Origin: Unio delphinus | Taxonomy: Eukaryota; Mollusca; Bivalvia; Unionida; Unionidae | Assembly (NCBI GenBank): GCA_029339505.1 | Contig: JAQISU010000033.1 | Span: 2,040,001 to 2,104,000, forward strand | Length of the DNA: 64,000 nucleotides | Direction: 5' to 3' | In this document: positions 37,101 through 52,100 of the stretch, in pieces | How positions within the stretch are numbered: position 1 is the stretch's first letter | How the letters are laid out: each line of letters opens with the position of its first letter | Notes under the pieces: generated by a model | The model's input: the letters and a program-made list of their open reading frames with translations, nothing else | What the model was told of the DNA's origin: nothing | The model's database searches: none | Made by a program: the position numbers and the translations under genes

Positions 37101-40100
37101 GTTCATGGTCTTATTTAATTATTATTACAATTATTAAGGATATAATTAGTGACATTTTAGGTTGTACTTATTTGTAATCATGATTGTACTATGTGATTAC
37201 ACTGCAAATGAAGGATATTTGTAGTTATAATTAAAGAGCTTCTGAAATCAATGATTATGATTACAATTATAGATCACAGTGTAATCAATTGAAATCAGTT
37301 ACAATTGCAGTCATTATCAGCCCCACTCCTAGGGAGAACATTCACCAAACTTGGTACATATGATGATGTTCTGACAATGACAACCCTTTGCAATGGGGAA
37401 ATAGAGGGTTGGGGCTATGATTTTGGGACCTTCCTTGAGAGGGGATTAAATGTTATAAATACAAAAAAGTGCAATTACTGTTACATTTTTTAAAATTATT
37501 CCTTTATTAAACATTTTGTTTATGCATTCATAGAAAGGGTGAAATGACATTATTATTAAAATAGAAAAGATTCTAAATCGGGTGGAATTTGCTATAAATC
37601 TTTTAAAAGATCTCACTTTTCTTTCAGGTCCTTTTCTTTGGCGCTGGATGGGTTTTCTTTTTGAAGCAGCTTTTCCGAGACTATGAGGTAAAGAAATTTG
37701 GAAGTCATGTGGGAGACCACCTGATAATGAGTCACATGATCAGGAGTAGGACATTTTAAAAAAATCTATGGTTATGCATGGACAACCAACTTTGAAAACT
37801 GTTTGCACAGAAGATATGTCTGGTTTCCAAGTAAATTAAGGTTTGAAATGATGTTTGTGTGTGTGTGTTAGATTTTACTTCCAAAATGGATAGCATCCTA
37901 ACATTGATTCTTGGCAGTGTTGGTTGCAAAATTAACACATTGCTCCAGAAAACACTTTAATAGCTTATCCGAACAAAATTATTTTATCAAAGAAGGTACG
38001 TCTATTCCAAATGCCTTAAAAACTCCCTAGCTAGAGCACTGAGTTCAGATAAATACACTTCCATACTAAATTGAAAATGCAGTACATTTGTAGGATAACA
38101 AAACAAGTACACTTGCATGTAGTGGTATTGTGATTTATCAAAATAATAATAAAAATTGGTCATAAATTCCAAAAGATCAAGTATTTAGTTATGTTTCTAT
38201 TTAATAAATATAACCATACAATTTTTAAAAAAAAATTAACCTTAAATTTTTGTATTAGGCCAATCAAACAATATACATGTTTCCACTAGGCCTACCATTC
38301 CTGTTTCTAGCACTTTTCACCTATGGCAAAGAAAAAAGTCACACACAAAAATCACATTAAATATATGTAATGTTTAAAAATAAATGACCTGCCTATCATA
38401 GTTTTAAAACCTGTTGATTAGGAAACACATTTTATTCTTAGAACACTGCACATTTTTAAATGCCAAATTACCTTTTGCTTGAAAAATAAAGATTTTGTTA
38501 ATTCCCATTAGTAGCCACATTTATTAATTCCCATTAGTAGCCACAGTTACTCGGCAGGTAGTGAATGAAAGTAGTATACAGTAAAACCTGTCATGAGCGA
38601 CCAACTGTCATTTCTGACCACAATCGTAATGCACAGATTGATTTTACTATAAAAATGCTCTGTTATGAACGTGACCAGCGACCGCGATTTCTTGGCAAAA
38701 TATGCATTTTGACACTGCTATAAATGACCGCAAAAAAAACAAAGATTGACACCATTGACCTTAGCTTAATCAATTGTAAACACTAGAGCTCAGGATAAAT
38801 GTAGTATGCAAACAAAGTACACATTAAATAACACTATAGTTGAACAACCAGTCTAGATAAACAGCTCTAACCATCGTTTAATCGTTTGTAACAAAGACTG
38901 CATAAATAGTAAAGATTGCTCTAATAAAGTATTTAAAAAGAATTTGTCTTGCTACCAGTTTTGTGAAATTTACAACTCCAGCGTACATTTGTAAACTGCA
39001 GTAAACCAGACTAAAGTACATGTCACTAGTGATGGGAATCGGTCAGAAATTCATAATCGATAATCGGTTCCCCTTAACCAACTAATCATCGATTATAATC
39101 GGTTACTAAGAGCAAATTTTAATTTTTGTTAAACATTTATATCTTTGATCAAGAGTTCAGTATGTTTATAAATGTACAGGAGTAATCTCTTTTAAATTAA
39201 TGACATATATACTTTAACCTGACAATACTATTACATTGTGTGTTATATTTGTTTTACAACTTTGTTAAATAAACACAACTTTTTATGGCTGATCGGGCAA
39301 ATGTAACTGAAATACTGCTACAATCATCCAAAATTCTTTCGTTCATATGTGATGTGTCTATAATATAAAGTATAGAAGGACATGTTTTTCTTGTTTGTCA
39401 TTGTTTATAATGTTTTTGTTTTGTTTGTCATTGTTTATAAATACTACAAAAGATGTTTCAATTTAACTGAAACAAATCAACAAAATGTGTTTAAATTTAT
39501 TAACTCAACAATTTAACAATGTAAGAATGACTATATGTTCCTAATTAAGAATCATAAGGTTTCAAATTTGTATTTGTGAAGGTAATTAATAAATTTCAAG
39601 TCATCTTTAGTGGCTGGGAGTTTTACTAACCTTTGTGCTTTGCATACACCTTAAAAGTAGTCTCCCTTTACACACAATCGATTATGGAGTTCACAATCGA
39701 TTATCTGCTCAACCAACTGATGATCGATTATAATCGATAATTGGAACAACACTACATGTCACAAAACTGCCATTGTAGTGCCGAAGTCATGTGAATAGCC
39801 AGTAAGAGTAACATCAAAGGGAGTAATGATGGATATACGCAGTCAATTTAGAGGTTTGTATTTTTTCTTTATGAAAACTCACAAAACGCCGGTAGTCCTT
39901 ATGCCCCAGTGAGAAATTGTTTGAAAGGGCTTCAGTGTAGGTTTGAGTACATCGTTTGTCTTTCCAGTTAATCCATAATGCCTGGAGGGTGAATGAGCTC
40001 ATTGTCTTTAATTCTAGTAAGTGAGAATCATTTCCGGATTTTTTAAAATTATTTTTATTTCTTTTGTTAGTGTTTCACCAAGCCACCATCTGTTTACCTG

Positions 40101-43100
40101 GGTACAGAAGGTGGCAACCTTTGTTTATCAAGCTATAACGCTGTTGATTTAAACTTTGTCTCATAATAAATGTATTGTTTCTTGATGAGTTAATTAAGTC
40201 TTTTGGTTTCATACATTGGTAGATAATATATATTTATTCCACATTTCCCCAAAACCTGATCAAAACCAATAGTCTTTATAACATTAACACTAATAACAAT
40301 GACAGAACCTCCACTGAAAAAAAGAAAAAGTTTAACACTGAAAGAAAGGATGTAATTGAAAGAAATGAAAAAGGGGAGACCACTTGCAAAATAGCAGTCA
40401 GCTTAAGCGTCAGTAAAACGCAAGTTCAAAATGTAATCAAAGACAAAATTTTGCTTTTTTGCTCATAAATGGAGATACATGTTCAGACCAAACAGCTGAG
40501 TAAAACATGTCAACAAAGAAGTAAAATGGATTTCTTAAAAAAACGTGAATAAGTGTATTGAATAAGATATATACATCATATCTAACTGTTCATTTTTTTT
40601 TACATATTAATGTGATGTTGAAATATAAATTGTATTGTTGTTTGATAGATGTATATTTTTGAGAGGAATGCATGCAATGTTTAACAAGATTTTTATGAAT
40701 AAAGGATATGATACATGTATATTGAGTATGGGTATTATTTATTTTTCAACAATGGTAACTATTGACCCTGAAAACCAGTCCATTTCACACACCTATTATG
40801 AGAGACCACCTGTCTTGAGAGATCACTTTTGATTGGCAGAAGGGGCGGTCTCTAATAACAGGTTTTACTGTACAGGATTCATGAATGAAAGGGTGTTGGT
40901 TTGAATCCTAACATGTTCAGCCTGTGAATGCTGTTATGGTGTATCCTTGGGCAAGACACTTCACTCCAATTGCTTCAGCAATGAATAACCTACTTGTGTT
41001 GATGTGCCATGATATGTCAAACCAAAACTAATTATATTTCCAGCATGGTGAGAATTGTCAAGGTAGATTAGGCTTATTATCAAGGTAGATATGGTTTTTT
41101 GGCAGGGTAGATTAGGGCAATTGTCAGGTAAATTATGGTAATTATCTTTATGAAGGCACACTATTATTAGAGATACAATAACATGATAGTAAAATTAGAG
41201 CTAGTGTGAAAATCATCCCACAGTACATGTAATATAAATTTTGTGTTTTAAATCAAACACGTACCACATGTCAATAGACTGTAACAAGATGTACCACATG
41301 CCAATATGCTAATAGCAAGACAGAATGTTACACATGCCAACTGGCTACGAGTTTATAGGCCTTATTCATGTTGCTACCTGAATTTGAGACTGGTCATTAA
41401 GTTGTTAAGCATTTACCAAAAGTACTGTCAAATCCAGTCTATCAAAGTCAAATCCAGTCTATCAAAGTCAAATCCAGTCTATCAAAGTCAAATCCAGTCT
41501 ATCAAAGTCAAATCCAGTCTATCAAAGTCAAATCCAGTCTATCAAAGTCAAGTTCTCAAAGTCAAGCCCAGTCTATTGCAAGTAATGTTTACTGTTACAG
41601 TGAAGTATTGGAATTGTTGAAAACAAAAACCATGCAGAACACTGGCGTTAAATTATAGAGTATATACTGAATATGAATTGTAATCATGGAGATAAATTGG
41701 AGATAATGAGGAAACAATTGTAATGGCTTAAAGTTTGTGCTAGTAATTCCAGGAACCAACCACTTTTCATTATTGTAAAATGATTATGACTTATTAATTA
41801 CATGAATTCAAATTCTTATTGAGATACTGATAAAATTTTTCCTGTTAAATTTTATGAAATAAAATTATATAAAAATCATCTCCAAACTGAATTTACCAAA
41901 ACTAACAACTTGTCACATTGATGGAATGGACTGGGCACTGTCACATTGATGGAATGGACTAAGCACTGTCACATGATGGACAGTGGCTGCTTTCTGAAAA
42001 ATCATTCATTGAAGAAAATGAGAAACTGTCCCTTACAAGAGAGCCAACAAATATTTAAAACTTTGGAAATATCAAATTTTTGTGTGAATTTTGCATGGAA
42101 TAAAACCAGTTTGGTACAAGCAGTGTTCCTTTAAGGTGACTTTTGCAAAGAGCAGTAGGACTATTACATTGGTTATCTAGATATTAAAAGTGTTTTACCA
42201 ACTGCATTTGCTGAGGTACAAACGGCAAAAACAATTACATGCAGTTATAATGATGGCTGACACAGTTACATGCAGTTATAATGCATATGATTTAGTACCA
42301 TTGTCATAACACAGAATTACTGATGCTGTGTCAGTATTGAAGATAACGTTTTGTCTTGATTCATTGCATATCATTCTTCACACGTCATTCGCCATCTATG
42401 TGAAAATCTCGAGAATTACTGGGTTGTGCCATACATGTTGATGATTGAGATCAAATCTCTCCACAAACATAGAAGTGTCACAAATGTAGCAAGATAATTT
42501 TGCAGATCTTTCCCATATATACATGCAGACAAGTCAAGTAAAGCTGAAAAAGACAAAGATCCTGATCTGCCATAGCATAATGCACCAACAGATCAGGATC
42601 TGTGTTGTTTGTTCTACTGATTACTTCTAGCAGACTGCACAGACCCAGATCTGGCAGCACACGATGCATCAGCAGATCTTGATTTATGCTGTTTGCAGTT
42701 GGACTCATCTTGTAAGCAAGTACATATGTGTTAGCAGCAACAAAGAGTTTTTTTATTATATGCCATTTATCAGCAAGTTTTGAAATGTCTAATAAATTCA
42801 TAACCAATGAATGATATTATTATGATTTTAAATATATGCAGGAATTTACCAATTTATTTTAGGTTCATCATTCTGTTGTCCTTCTGGTGTTCTCTGTGAC
42901 ATTTTCTGTGTCCTGCAACATGTTTGAACTCATCATTTTTGAAATCCTTGGAATCATGGATACCAGGTTAAAATGTGTTTATTCTCACATTCTTTTATTA
43001 TTATTTTATTATTTTGTGGGGTTATATCAAATCTATTCCAGAAAATAGTTATATACTGAAGCCTGGCATGACAACATTAAAGTTACATACTCTTTCTCCC

Positions 43101-46100
43101 CCTTTTGGGGTATATGACATGATTTAGTCCTTTTATTTTCCTGAAACTTTTGAGTTTTAGGTGACCTGCCTGACTAGTACTTGCATGAAAGAGACCTTTA
43201 TGGACATTTAGGTTGCCATGGTGAAGTCAGTATTCATTTTCAGTTGATTAATATTTTTAAGTAATATTGGTACATGTACTTGCCAAAAACACATTACAGA
43301 TATTTTTTTTCCTAGCTTATTTAACCTGATTATTCTTTTACTTGACATTTGTCCTTCCATCTAACATCATTTAGTGTTTATAGGTTATTGATTGGTTTTG
43401 TGGAGAAATATTGAGCACACGGTCATAGGGCAGTCAATGCATAAGAATGCAGGTCAGAGTACAAGATTTAAATTTAATTACTGCCACTTGGGATATATTT
43501 CTATCAATCTTGCAGTTATCAATCAGTTTTTGTGGGAATTTGAACTAAACTTGAATAAAACAAAAAACTGACAAGAAAATTGATTATCAGATGGTGTTCA
43601 GTTTTGAGCAGCAAAAGTTGGTCAAATAAATTTGATTCTTATGCTAAAAGTGCATGAAAATTTAGAAACGTTCTTAAATATATCCTTTATTCATTTTCAT
43701 ATATGTCCATGTTATTTTTCTTTTTATAGCTCAAGATATTTCCACTGGAAGCTGGGTCTTTTTGCCATCCTGTTTGTGTTGATTGTGGTCCTGCCATTTT
43801 ACATTGCTTACTTCATCATCGGGAATCTCAGATTTGGTATAAATTTTTAATTGGACAGTAGTTTGTTTTCTTCCTTAGTACTTATAATAATAATACATTT
43901 TAAGATACAACAAAATATACACAAGTTAAAATTATAGCAAACTATTTGATCTTTTAAGAGCATGATACTTAAAGATTGACTGCTTTATAATTATGGCCTA
44001 CTGCTTAGACCATGTCATGGGTTTTAAACTGAAATGTATGAAGTCAGGCTCGTCAAAACCAAAAGCCCTTGGAACCCAAACAGATTTTCAGTTTTTATCA
44101 TTATCTGTTTACTGATGTTTTTGCATATATGAAACAAAATTAGCTGATTATTTCTCAAGATAGAGAGACTTTAGTTCTGAGACCATCAATGTGAGAGACT
44201 GTAGTTCTGAGACCATCAGTGTGAGAGACTGTAGTTCTGAGACCATCAGTGTGAGAGACTGTAGTTCTGAGACCATCAGTGTGAGAGACTGTAGTTCTGA
44301 AACCATCAGTGTGAGAGAATGTAGTTCTGAGACCATCAGTGAGAGACTGTAGTTCTGAGACCATCAATGTGAGAGACTGTAGTTGAGACCATCAGTGTGA
44401 GAGACTAGTTCTGAGACCATCAGTGTGAGAGACTGTAGTTCTGAAACCATCAGTGTGAGAGAATGTAGTTCTGAGACCATCAGTGTGAGAGACTGTAGTT
44501 CTGAGACCATCATTGTGAGAGCCTGTAGTTCTGAGACCATCAGTGTGAGAGACTGTAGTTCTGAGACCATCAATGTGAGAGACTGTAGTTCTGAGACCAT
44601 CAGTGTGAGAGACTAGTTCTGAGACCATCAGTGTGAGAGACTGTAGTTCTGAGACCATCAGTATGAGAGACTAGTTCTGAGACCATCAGTGTGAGAGACT
44701 GTAGTTCTGAGACCATCAGTGTGAGAGACTGTAGTTCTGAGACCATCAGTGTTTGTGTGTACAAGAGTGCAAAAAAATGAAGAAAGCAGTTACTTTTTTT
44801 ATGCATTTAATGATGAACTTATGTTTGTTCTGAAAATCACACCGTCACATATATAAAGTTCGTCTACATAAAAATACAGTCCTTATCAAAAGAAACATCA
44901 GAGGAATGAGATAATTTTATACATTAGTGAATGATACTCCACAATGTTTAAATATTCCAAAGTCACACTTCAAGAGCTTTAAGAAGTATCATCCGTTTGT
45001 TTCTGAATCTTTTTTCACTAATATGGTCTGTATTAATGTTAATATTTCTTGTGCCATAGCTGGATGACAGTTAATTTTAGTAATCACAAAGTTTTTAATC
45101 TCTGTTTAAGATCTAAATCTTCAGGGTATGTCACTGAGTGATTCTGTTAGAATATCTGTCTCTGTTGATAGAGTTTTATCAGAAGCATAGCACATGCCTG
45201 GTTAATAAAACTCAGATATTTAACTTTTTTACAAATTAGCAAACATTGTGGGATTTTTATCATTTGGACAATTGAATAACATGAATCACAATTAGATAAT
45301 AGGCAGATAAGCATAGTCTTTCCTAAATGGCTTTTACTTAATAAAGTTAAAAGCTGGCTCATTTGTATGGTCAAAGACTTCAGACTAGTCTGTTGTCTGT
45401 CTTAATCTAGTGTTGGTGCACATGTCAAGTATTGCTTTATCCTTGCATGCTCTTGGGATATTTCTGGGGTCTTTGTCCCAGAGATCATCCCATGACAGTA
45501 CTTGCTAACCATAATCCAGTATGTGTCAGGAATTAAAAAATATATTTCCCAAGTTTCAGTTGAGTTTAATTTTTGTGGGGTTTTTAAGAGAATAAAATTT
45601 AAATTTGGGATTTATTTTGTTTCAGTATTTAGAGTTAGGTTTTTCAGTTTATATGGTGATATTAAAGAAGGAAATATTTGAGACTCAAAGTAAATTCAGT
45701 CTTGAGTGGATTCTGGTATACAGAGATTTCAGTTTTTATGAATTTCACAACATAAGAATATAATTAAGAGCAAAAAGGGGTAAATTAATGTGAAGATGCT
45801 GAACTACACAAGGATAAACAATAATATGTTAGTAAAAGCATCATGGTTACTTGATGAAAATTTGTGCACAGTATTAAGTAAATGAAAGTTATCAAACAAA
45901 CTTTAAAAACTTGAAAAGAAACACTTTTTAAAGTTTTTGACAGAGGTGGAATTACTTGAATTGATAATTATCCTCTGAACACTGAGATTGTGTGCCACTT
46001 GATATGAAGATATTTAGTACACAATGAAGTATGGTGTTTGGTGATGATTTGTGGTAAGTTTGGAACACATTTTGATTGCTTACTACTATAAATTCATTTA

Positions 46101-49100
46101 TGTTCATATATATCTACTTTTATGAGTTTACAGCTTATGTTTTTCATGCGCACTGAAGTTTATGTCTGTTTCCCATTGTCTTCTGAAATGGATCATTATT
46201 CATTGTGTAATAAAAGTGTTAGAGCAGTCACAAATTCGAGGTATAAAAGTGGATTCACAATATATATCTTTGGAAACATTTTATCTTCATGCCCTAACAT
46301 ATAAATGAAGAGAGCTACCATATATGTCCATCCTGTTCCATCCCATCATGTTGTGTCATGTCCTCAGTGCAAATTTCAGCAACACAGTAATTTTCCAAGG
46401 ACTGCTGAAATTTGGTAGTGTCTTTACCATAAAAAGATAGGGATCCGTTTGTTTTCACCATTTAACATGAACTTTAATGGAGTTATGGCCCTTGTTTCTC
46501 TTTGCTGTGGCTGATCGCAGTTTTGTTTCTGCTTAGTACTTTTAAATGATCTTATGGATTCAAATCAGATTTAGTATGAGAAATATATTGACAAGAATTA
46601 ACTCAAATTATATATTAAATGTTTTCCATCAACATTTAATGGAGTTGAGACCCCACATTCTTCTTACAATGTTGCCATTCTATTGCATTATCATTTGCTT
46701 TCTGCTCGTTTACATTTTAAGAACTTCATGGATTCAGGCCAAAACTTTTATGAAGCTTTATATTCAGTAGACATAGATCAAGTTCATTTTTATGGTTATG
46801 GACCCTGATTGACTTAAAACTCTGGTCGCAATTTAATTTTTCTAAATAACATGTAGTCTGAGGCTTTATTTCAAAAGAACCATGGCCAGTTTTGATTTTC
46901 ACAATATTCTAACCAAATTTAATTGAGTTATTGTATCTTTTTTAACACATAGCACTGCATTTTGATTGCATGTTAATTTTGTTTTGTTGAAGTGAAGAAA
47001 AATTGGTATGAAGCTTAAAATGATGACATTTACTATTTTCAGCTTTTGCTATTTACTGTCACTTTTACAGTGTTTTGACCCTACTTACGACAGTGCCCAC
47101 TTTGATGATGGAGTTTACTCACTTTCATTATTGTGTAATTGCACAAAGAGCAACATGATAATTATTAAAAATAAATACTATATGAATATCCAGCAACAGT
47201 GACCCTTACGTGTATAATTTGTATGCTTTTTTTTCTAGTTCCAAGAAAGAAGTTTATTCAGGGAATTTTTACTTTTGTGGCATGGTGTGTTTTCATGTAT
47301 TTCTTTTGGAAGATTGGGGATCCATTTCCTATAACAAGTCCTAAACATGGTAAGAATTCATACAATATTTTAAATTAAGAAATAGTGCTAGAAATACACT
47401 TGTGTTAAATTGAACAATTTTACAATTTGGATTATAGGAGGATTTTTTTGTTGGTCAAGCTCGGATTCTCATTTGTACAACATTTTTTTAAAAACAATTA
47501 CCATATTTACCATATATATCATGATATGGTAAATTAATAAAAACATGTCCTCTCCCGGAACATACAATGTAACTTCTCTTTACCTAGGTCATGTGTCCCA
47601 AGAAATGAAATAAATATTTGTTGAATTTGTGCCCCCCCCCCCCTCTGGCCCAGTTGGTGCAATAACATAGATGAACAAAATGCTCATTTGATAATAAAAT
47701 GAAGCTTACTTTATATTGTTATCAGATATTCATCTTTGTTCATAATGTGCAATTTAGTACAGGAAAAAATGTACTCGCAAACTCCATATACATCGCATAT
47801 GCATCATACTACATTGTTTATCACTTATGTCAGATAACACACAACACAGTTTTGATTGATGTGAATATATAAAATTGAATTGTGCATAGTTGTACTCCAA
47901 GGTTTAAATATGTTATTAGACTGAAAACTCGATCCAACAAAATCAGAAATGAGAGAGAGGGAAATATTAACTGATTGCTTGAGACACCTGCCTTTCATGC
48001 ATTACTCATTGTAAGGTGCAGAATAATTGTATTACATCCAGGTCATTGATATGACAGTATCTTGCACACAAAAATCATTATTTGAAAATGCATTCACTGA
48101 GTACAAATGACAATATATTTTCACTAGCATGGGTTACAAAAAGTACTTTTAAAGCAAGTTATTGTTATGTATACTATTTACTTGCAGACATCAGTGCTCG
48201 TTTGTATCAGTTATGACTATAGATGCCAAGCTGATAGAAGCCTGAGTGGTGAATAAACAAAACTGGCAGTGAGCAGTAAACTCATTGTTTGAACTTAGAT
48301 ACAAAGTTATTTGTTACCAATCAAGCTAACCTAAAAAAACGATTTTGAATTCTTTTAAGTATGCCATTTTTTTTTGTTTTAAATACCAAGTTGGCCAATA
48401 TAGATAAGTCAACTTCATTTCCATTTTGTTGTTGTTTTTGTATGGTTTAACGCCATTTTTCAGCACAAGATAGGCTATACATGGCGGCCAGTATTTTTGG
48501 TGGAGGAAGAACCCAGGAAAGAACCACCAACCCACGAGAAGCTACTGGCAAGCTTTCTCACATAACTACATTAGCCTAATTTTAGACTCGAACCCATGCA
48601 GCCAGAGGTGAGATGGCAGTGATCTATAACGGAGAGTGCTTTAGACCACTTGGCCACTCGAGGCCCTGCAATTCCATTTTACTGGTACACAGGAATTTTT
48701 AAAATTAATTGAAACAATGGAACAGTTTTTAAAGCGACACACTCTAGTGCTTCATTTGTTGGAGCAAATAAAAAGTAAAATCATTCATTGAATTTGTGAA
48801 GATCAGATGATACGATGTTTTTGCCAGCAATATGATCGTTGTCATGGATGAAATTCCAGTATACTTTGCTCTCATTCCTGGATGGATTGTCGATAAGAAG
48901 GGCATTAAAACTATGAGAATCTCCATGACTGGTGCAAGTATAAAAAATGTGTACTTTAGTCCTTGCAGTTTTCGCCTTAGATGTGTCATCTCCAATGCAA
49001 ATATTTCATGGCATAAACTAAAAAATATTTATGCACCAAATGAATGAATTGTACATTAGTGCAGATGACAAGTTTCTCCTTTGAATACGTTCCCCAATCA

Positions 49101-52100
49101 CATTACTTTAGGGATATTAGCCTGCTACCTCGCGAATCCAGCCCTACCAAAAGACGAAAATTCGTCTTTCCTGTCTATGTCATATAGACAAAGGGCAATA
49201 ACTCTTGCCCATTACCTCCCCTTGCCGCCCGTTAGGTGTCGCTTCTTTAGTTTTTTAGCTTCGCTTGTTGTGTGTAAACACGTACAATTAGACCTCCAAT
49301 GAATCCAAGCCATCTTAGTGTAAATTCTGACCATCCGAAGTTAAATTTGGAATTACTGTGTTGGATAATCATTCCCCAACAGGTCGTATACATTATTTTA
49401 CAATATTTTCCAATTTGAGTGACTTTGTCACCTTTTCTAGACTTCGGACCAGGTTGCAACGTGGTCAAAGCACGCTTATGGCGGTACTAGCATGTAATAC
49501 ATGTAGCACTCAATAATTTCGCTTATTCCGTATGTAACGTTTACGATATTAGCGACTAATAACGTGCTGCATTGATAATATGTGCTTTATTTATCTTGAC
49601 GTTTCAGTAGACTTCAAAAAAGTCTTTGAACGACCAATTTGCGACTTTAATGGCGGACTTCGTGTTGTAGTCACGAGTTCACGCAACACTTAATCATTTC
49701 GCTTCCTCCGTTAGTTACGGTTATGGTAATAGCGACTTAATAGCGTGTTGAATTGCTAAATGTGCTTTGTTTATCATCTTTTTCATTTCAGTAGACTTCG
49801 TCTTGAACGACCTATTGCAACACGCTCACGGCGATAACTAGTGTGGTCATTAAGAGTTAACATGGCACGGAATAATTTGACTACTCCGTTAATAACGGTT
49901 ATAGTATTATCGAATTAATAATATGCTGAATTTTTCATTTGTGCTTTGGCGGAATTCATGTTGAAGTCATGAGTTCACGCAACACTAAATCATTTCACTT
50001 CCTCCGTTAGTTACGGTTATGGTAATAGCGACTTAATAGCGTGCTGAATTGCTAATTGTGCTTTGTTTATCATCTTTTTCGTTTCAGTAGACTTCGTCTT
50101 GAACGAACCATTGCAACACGCTCACGGCGATAACTAGTGTTGTCATTAAGAGTTAACATGGCACGGAATAATTTGACTACTCCGTTAATAACGGTTATAG
50201 TATTATCGAATTAATAATATGCTGAATTTTTTAATTTGTGCTTTGTTCTCTTCTTTTGTCGTTTCAGTAAGCAAAGTCGACAACGAAGGCATGAATGGCA
50301 AAATGGGTGTTGGCAATGTGGAAATGGAGGAAATTATGTTGACATGGTTTAGGCTGCCCAGTGGGTGTAAATTTCACCGCAGATCCGTACATGGCTTTCG
50401 GGCCTGTAAGTCAGGACGCATGGAGTCTATGCTGGATCAATTGGATCCATTTTAATATGCACTTTCCAGCTGTCAGTCCAGCCGACACCGTCAGTTCAGC
50501 CGGCACTTCAGCAGGCAAACCGGCATTAACCGTCCATCCGGCACCGTCCGTTCAGTCCAAATGGCACCGGACGGCCAGCCGACCTTCCAGCTTGCATCAA
50601 CAGGCACCGGCCGTTCAGCCCAAATGGCACCGGCCGGCCAGCCGACCTTCCAGCCTGCGTCGACAGGCACCGGCCGTCCATACGGCAACGACCGTTCAGC
50701 CCAAATGGCACCGGTCGTCCAGCCGACCTTCCAGCCGGCATCAACCGGCACCGGCCGTCCATCCGGCAACGACCGTTCAGCCCAATTGGCACCGGTCGTC
50801 CAGCCGACCTTCCAGCCGGTATCAACCGGCACCGGCCGTCCATCCGGCAACGACCGTTCAGCCCAAATGGCACCGGTCGTCCAGCCAACCTTCCAGCCGG
50901 CATCAACCTGCACCGGCCGTCCATCCGGCAGCGACCGTTCAGCCCAAATGGCACCGGTCGTCCAGCCGACCTTCCAGCCGGCATCAACCGGCACCGGCCG
51001 ACCATCCGGCAACGACCGTTAAGCCCAAATGGCACCGGTCTTCCAGCCGGCATCAACCTGCACCGGCTGTACATCGGATTTACGGAGATTATAGTGATGT
51101 ACCCGTCAGTCAATCTACACTACTGGTTACATATCACTACCATGAGAGAAATGTTATAGATGAATCTCCCTCCAATCAGACCATTCGAGAGGCAGGTGCC
51201 GGTCATAGCCGGACCTTCGCTGACATTCCGGCCGACCATATACCAGACAAATTAGTCGGTATTGCCGGTGTACACCTCCCGTCATGTCAAATACGTGACG
51301 GTGTGATTTTAAAACAAGGGAGAATTAGTGATATTATCAGAGGTGACGGAATTGAGTTATCTATGCCACTTGGTATGTGCTACCCAGATATGACAGCTTT
51401 TACCAGAACAGGTCTTTCAGGCCGACCATCCGCCAGTTCAATCAGCCGGCAGTGCCGGCCGTCCATATGTTCACGGCTTCTCCACAAGGGAGATTTAGTG
51501 AAAGTGTCAATTATGACAGAATTGCGTCATCTAAGTCACCTTGTATGCTGTACAGATATGCAAGCTGTACCAGAACCAACATTCCCTCTGAGCGAATGGT
51601 AGATGGGCGCGTAGTGCTGGACGCACTACATAAGCATTATGTAATTGTTATTACCTTACAGTCGGCAACATCCGGCACCAGGCGTCCATCCGGCAATGAC
51701 CGTTCAGCCCATATGGCACCGGTCATCCAGCAGACCTTCCCGCCGGCACTAACCGGCACCGGGCGATCCGGCAATGACCGTTCAGCCCATATGGCACCGG
51801 TCGTCCAGCCAAGCTTTCAGCCGACACTTGCCGGCACTGACCGTTCATCCGGCTCCGGCCGTCCAGCCCAACAGGCACCGGTCGTCCAACCGTATGGAGA
51901 TTTTAGTCTTATACCAGTCCATCCGACTATACCGCTGTACCAGCACGGGGACTTTTATCATACCGCAATCCGCACAAATCGGATTGACGAAGATTCTAAT
52001 GATGTTTCCGTCTGTCAATCCGTACTACCGGTTACATATCACTACCATGACACAGATAGTTGGCGAGGAATCTCTCGATCCAACCCGACCATTCGAGCGG

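Larger units (their letters stand above)
31182..37627. other. GPR89 intron 1
   Basis: Contains SINE B (31789-32029), a three-copy local repeat (34797-34972) and SINE A (36258-36560). There are low-grade repetitive segments around 32730-33300 (actgccttgacctt recurring) and short tandem words at 37022-37100 (attccctattgtaataatca). No other gene seen. Confidence 0.8.
38579..40870 (+). mobile_element. Decayed pogo/Tigger-like transposon, interrupted by a hAT element
   Basis: Left end cagtaaaacctgtcatgagc, right end reverse complement cagtaaaacctgttattaga, flanked by TA (38577-38578, 40871-40872). The 39027-39754 hAT copy lies inside. A frameshifted helix-turn-helix remnant at 40299-40467 agrees with the pogo assignment. 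No DDE catalytic domain remains. Confidence 0.85.
37688..42862. other. GPR89 intron 2
   Basis: Holds the decayed pogo/Tigger element with nested hAT (38579-40870), a SINE-like fragment (40876-41000), a 20-bp minisatellite (41428-41547) and MITE E copy 3 (42511-42731). Small direct repeats lie at 38499-38545 and 41912-41975. Confidence 0.8.

Noticed and set aside
44148..44806. Several overlapping open frames (SSETISVR and VSELQSLTL repeats)
   Set aside because: Consequence of a 30-bp tandem repeat divisible by three; shifts between blocks break each frame.
50491..51113. Long minus-strand open frames of 173 and 195 codons over the DIRS gag repeat
   Set aside because: They are produced by the 81-bp minisatellite, which is open in many frames. 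DIRS coding runs on the plus strand, and the frames have no family resemblance.
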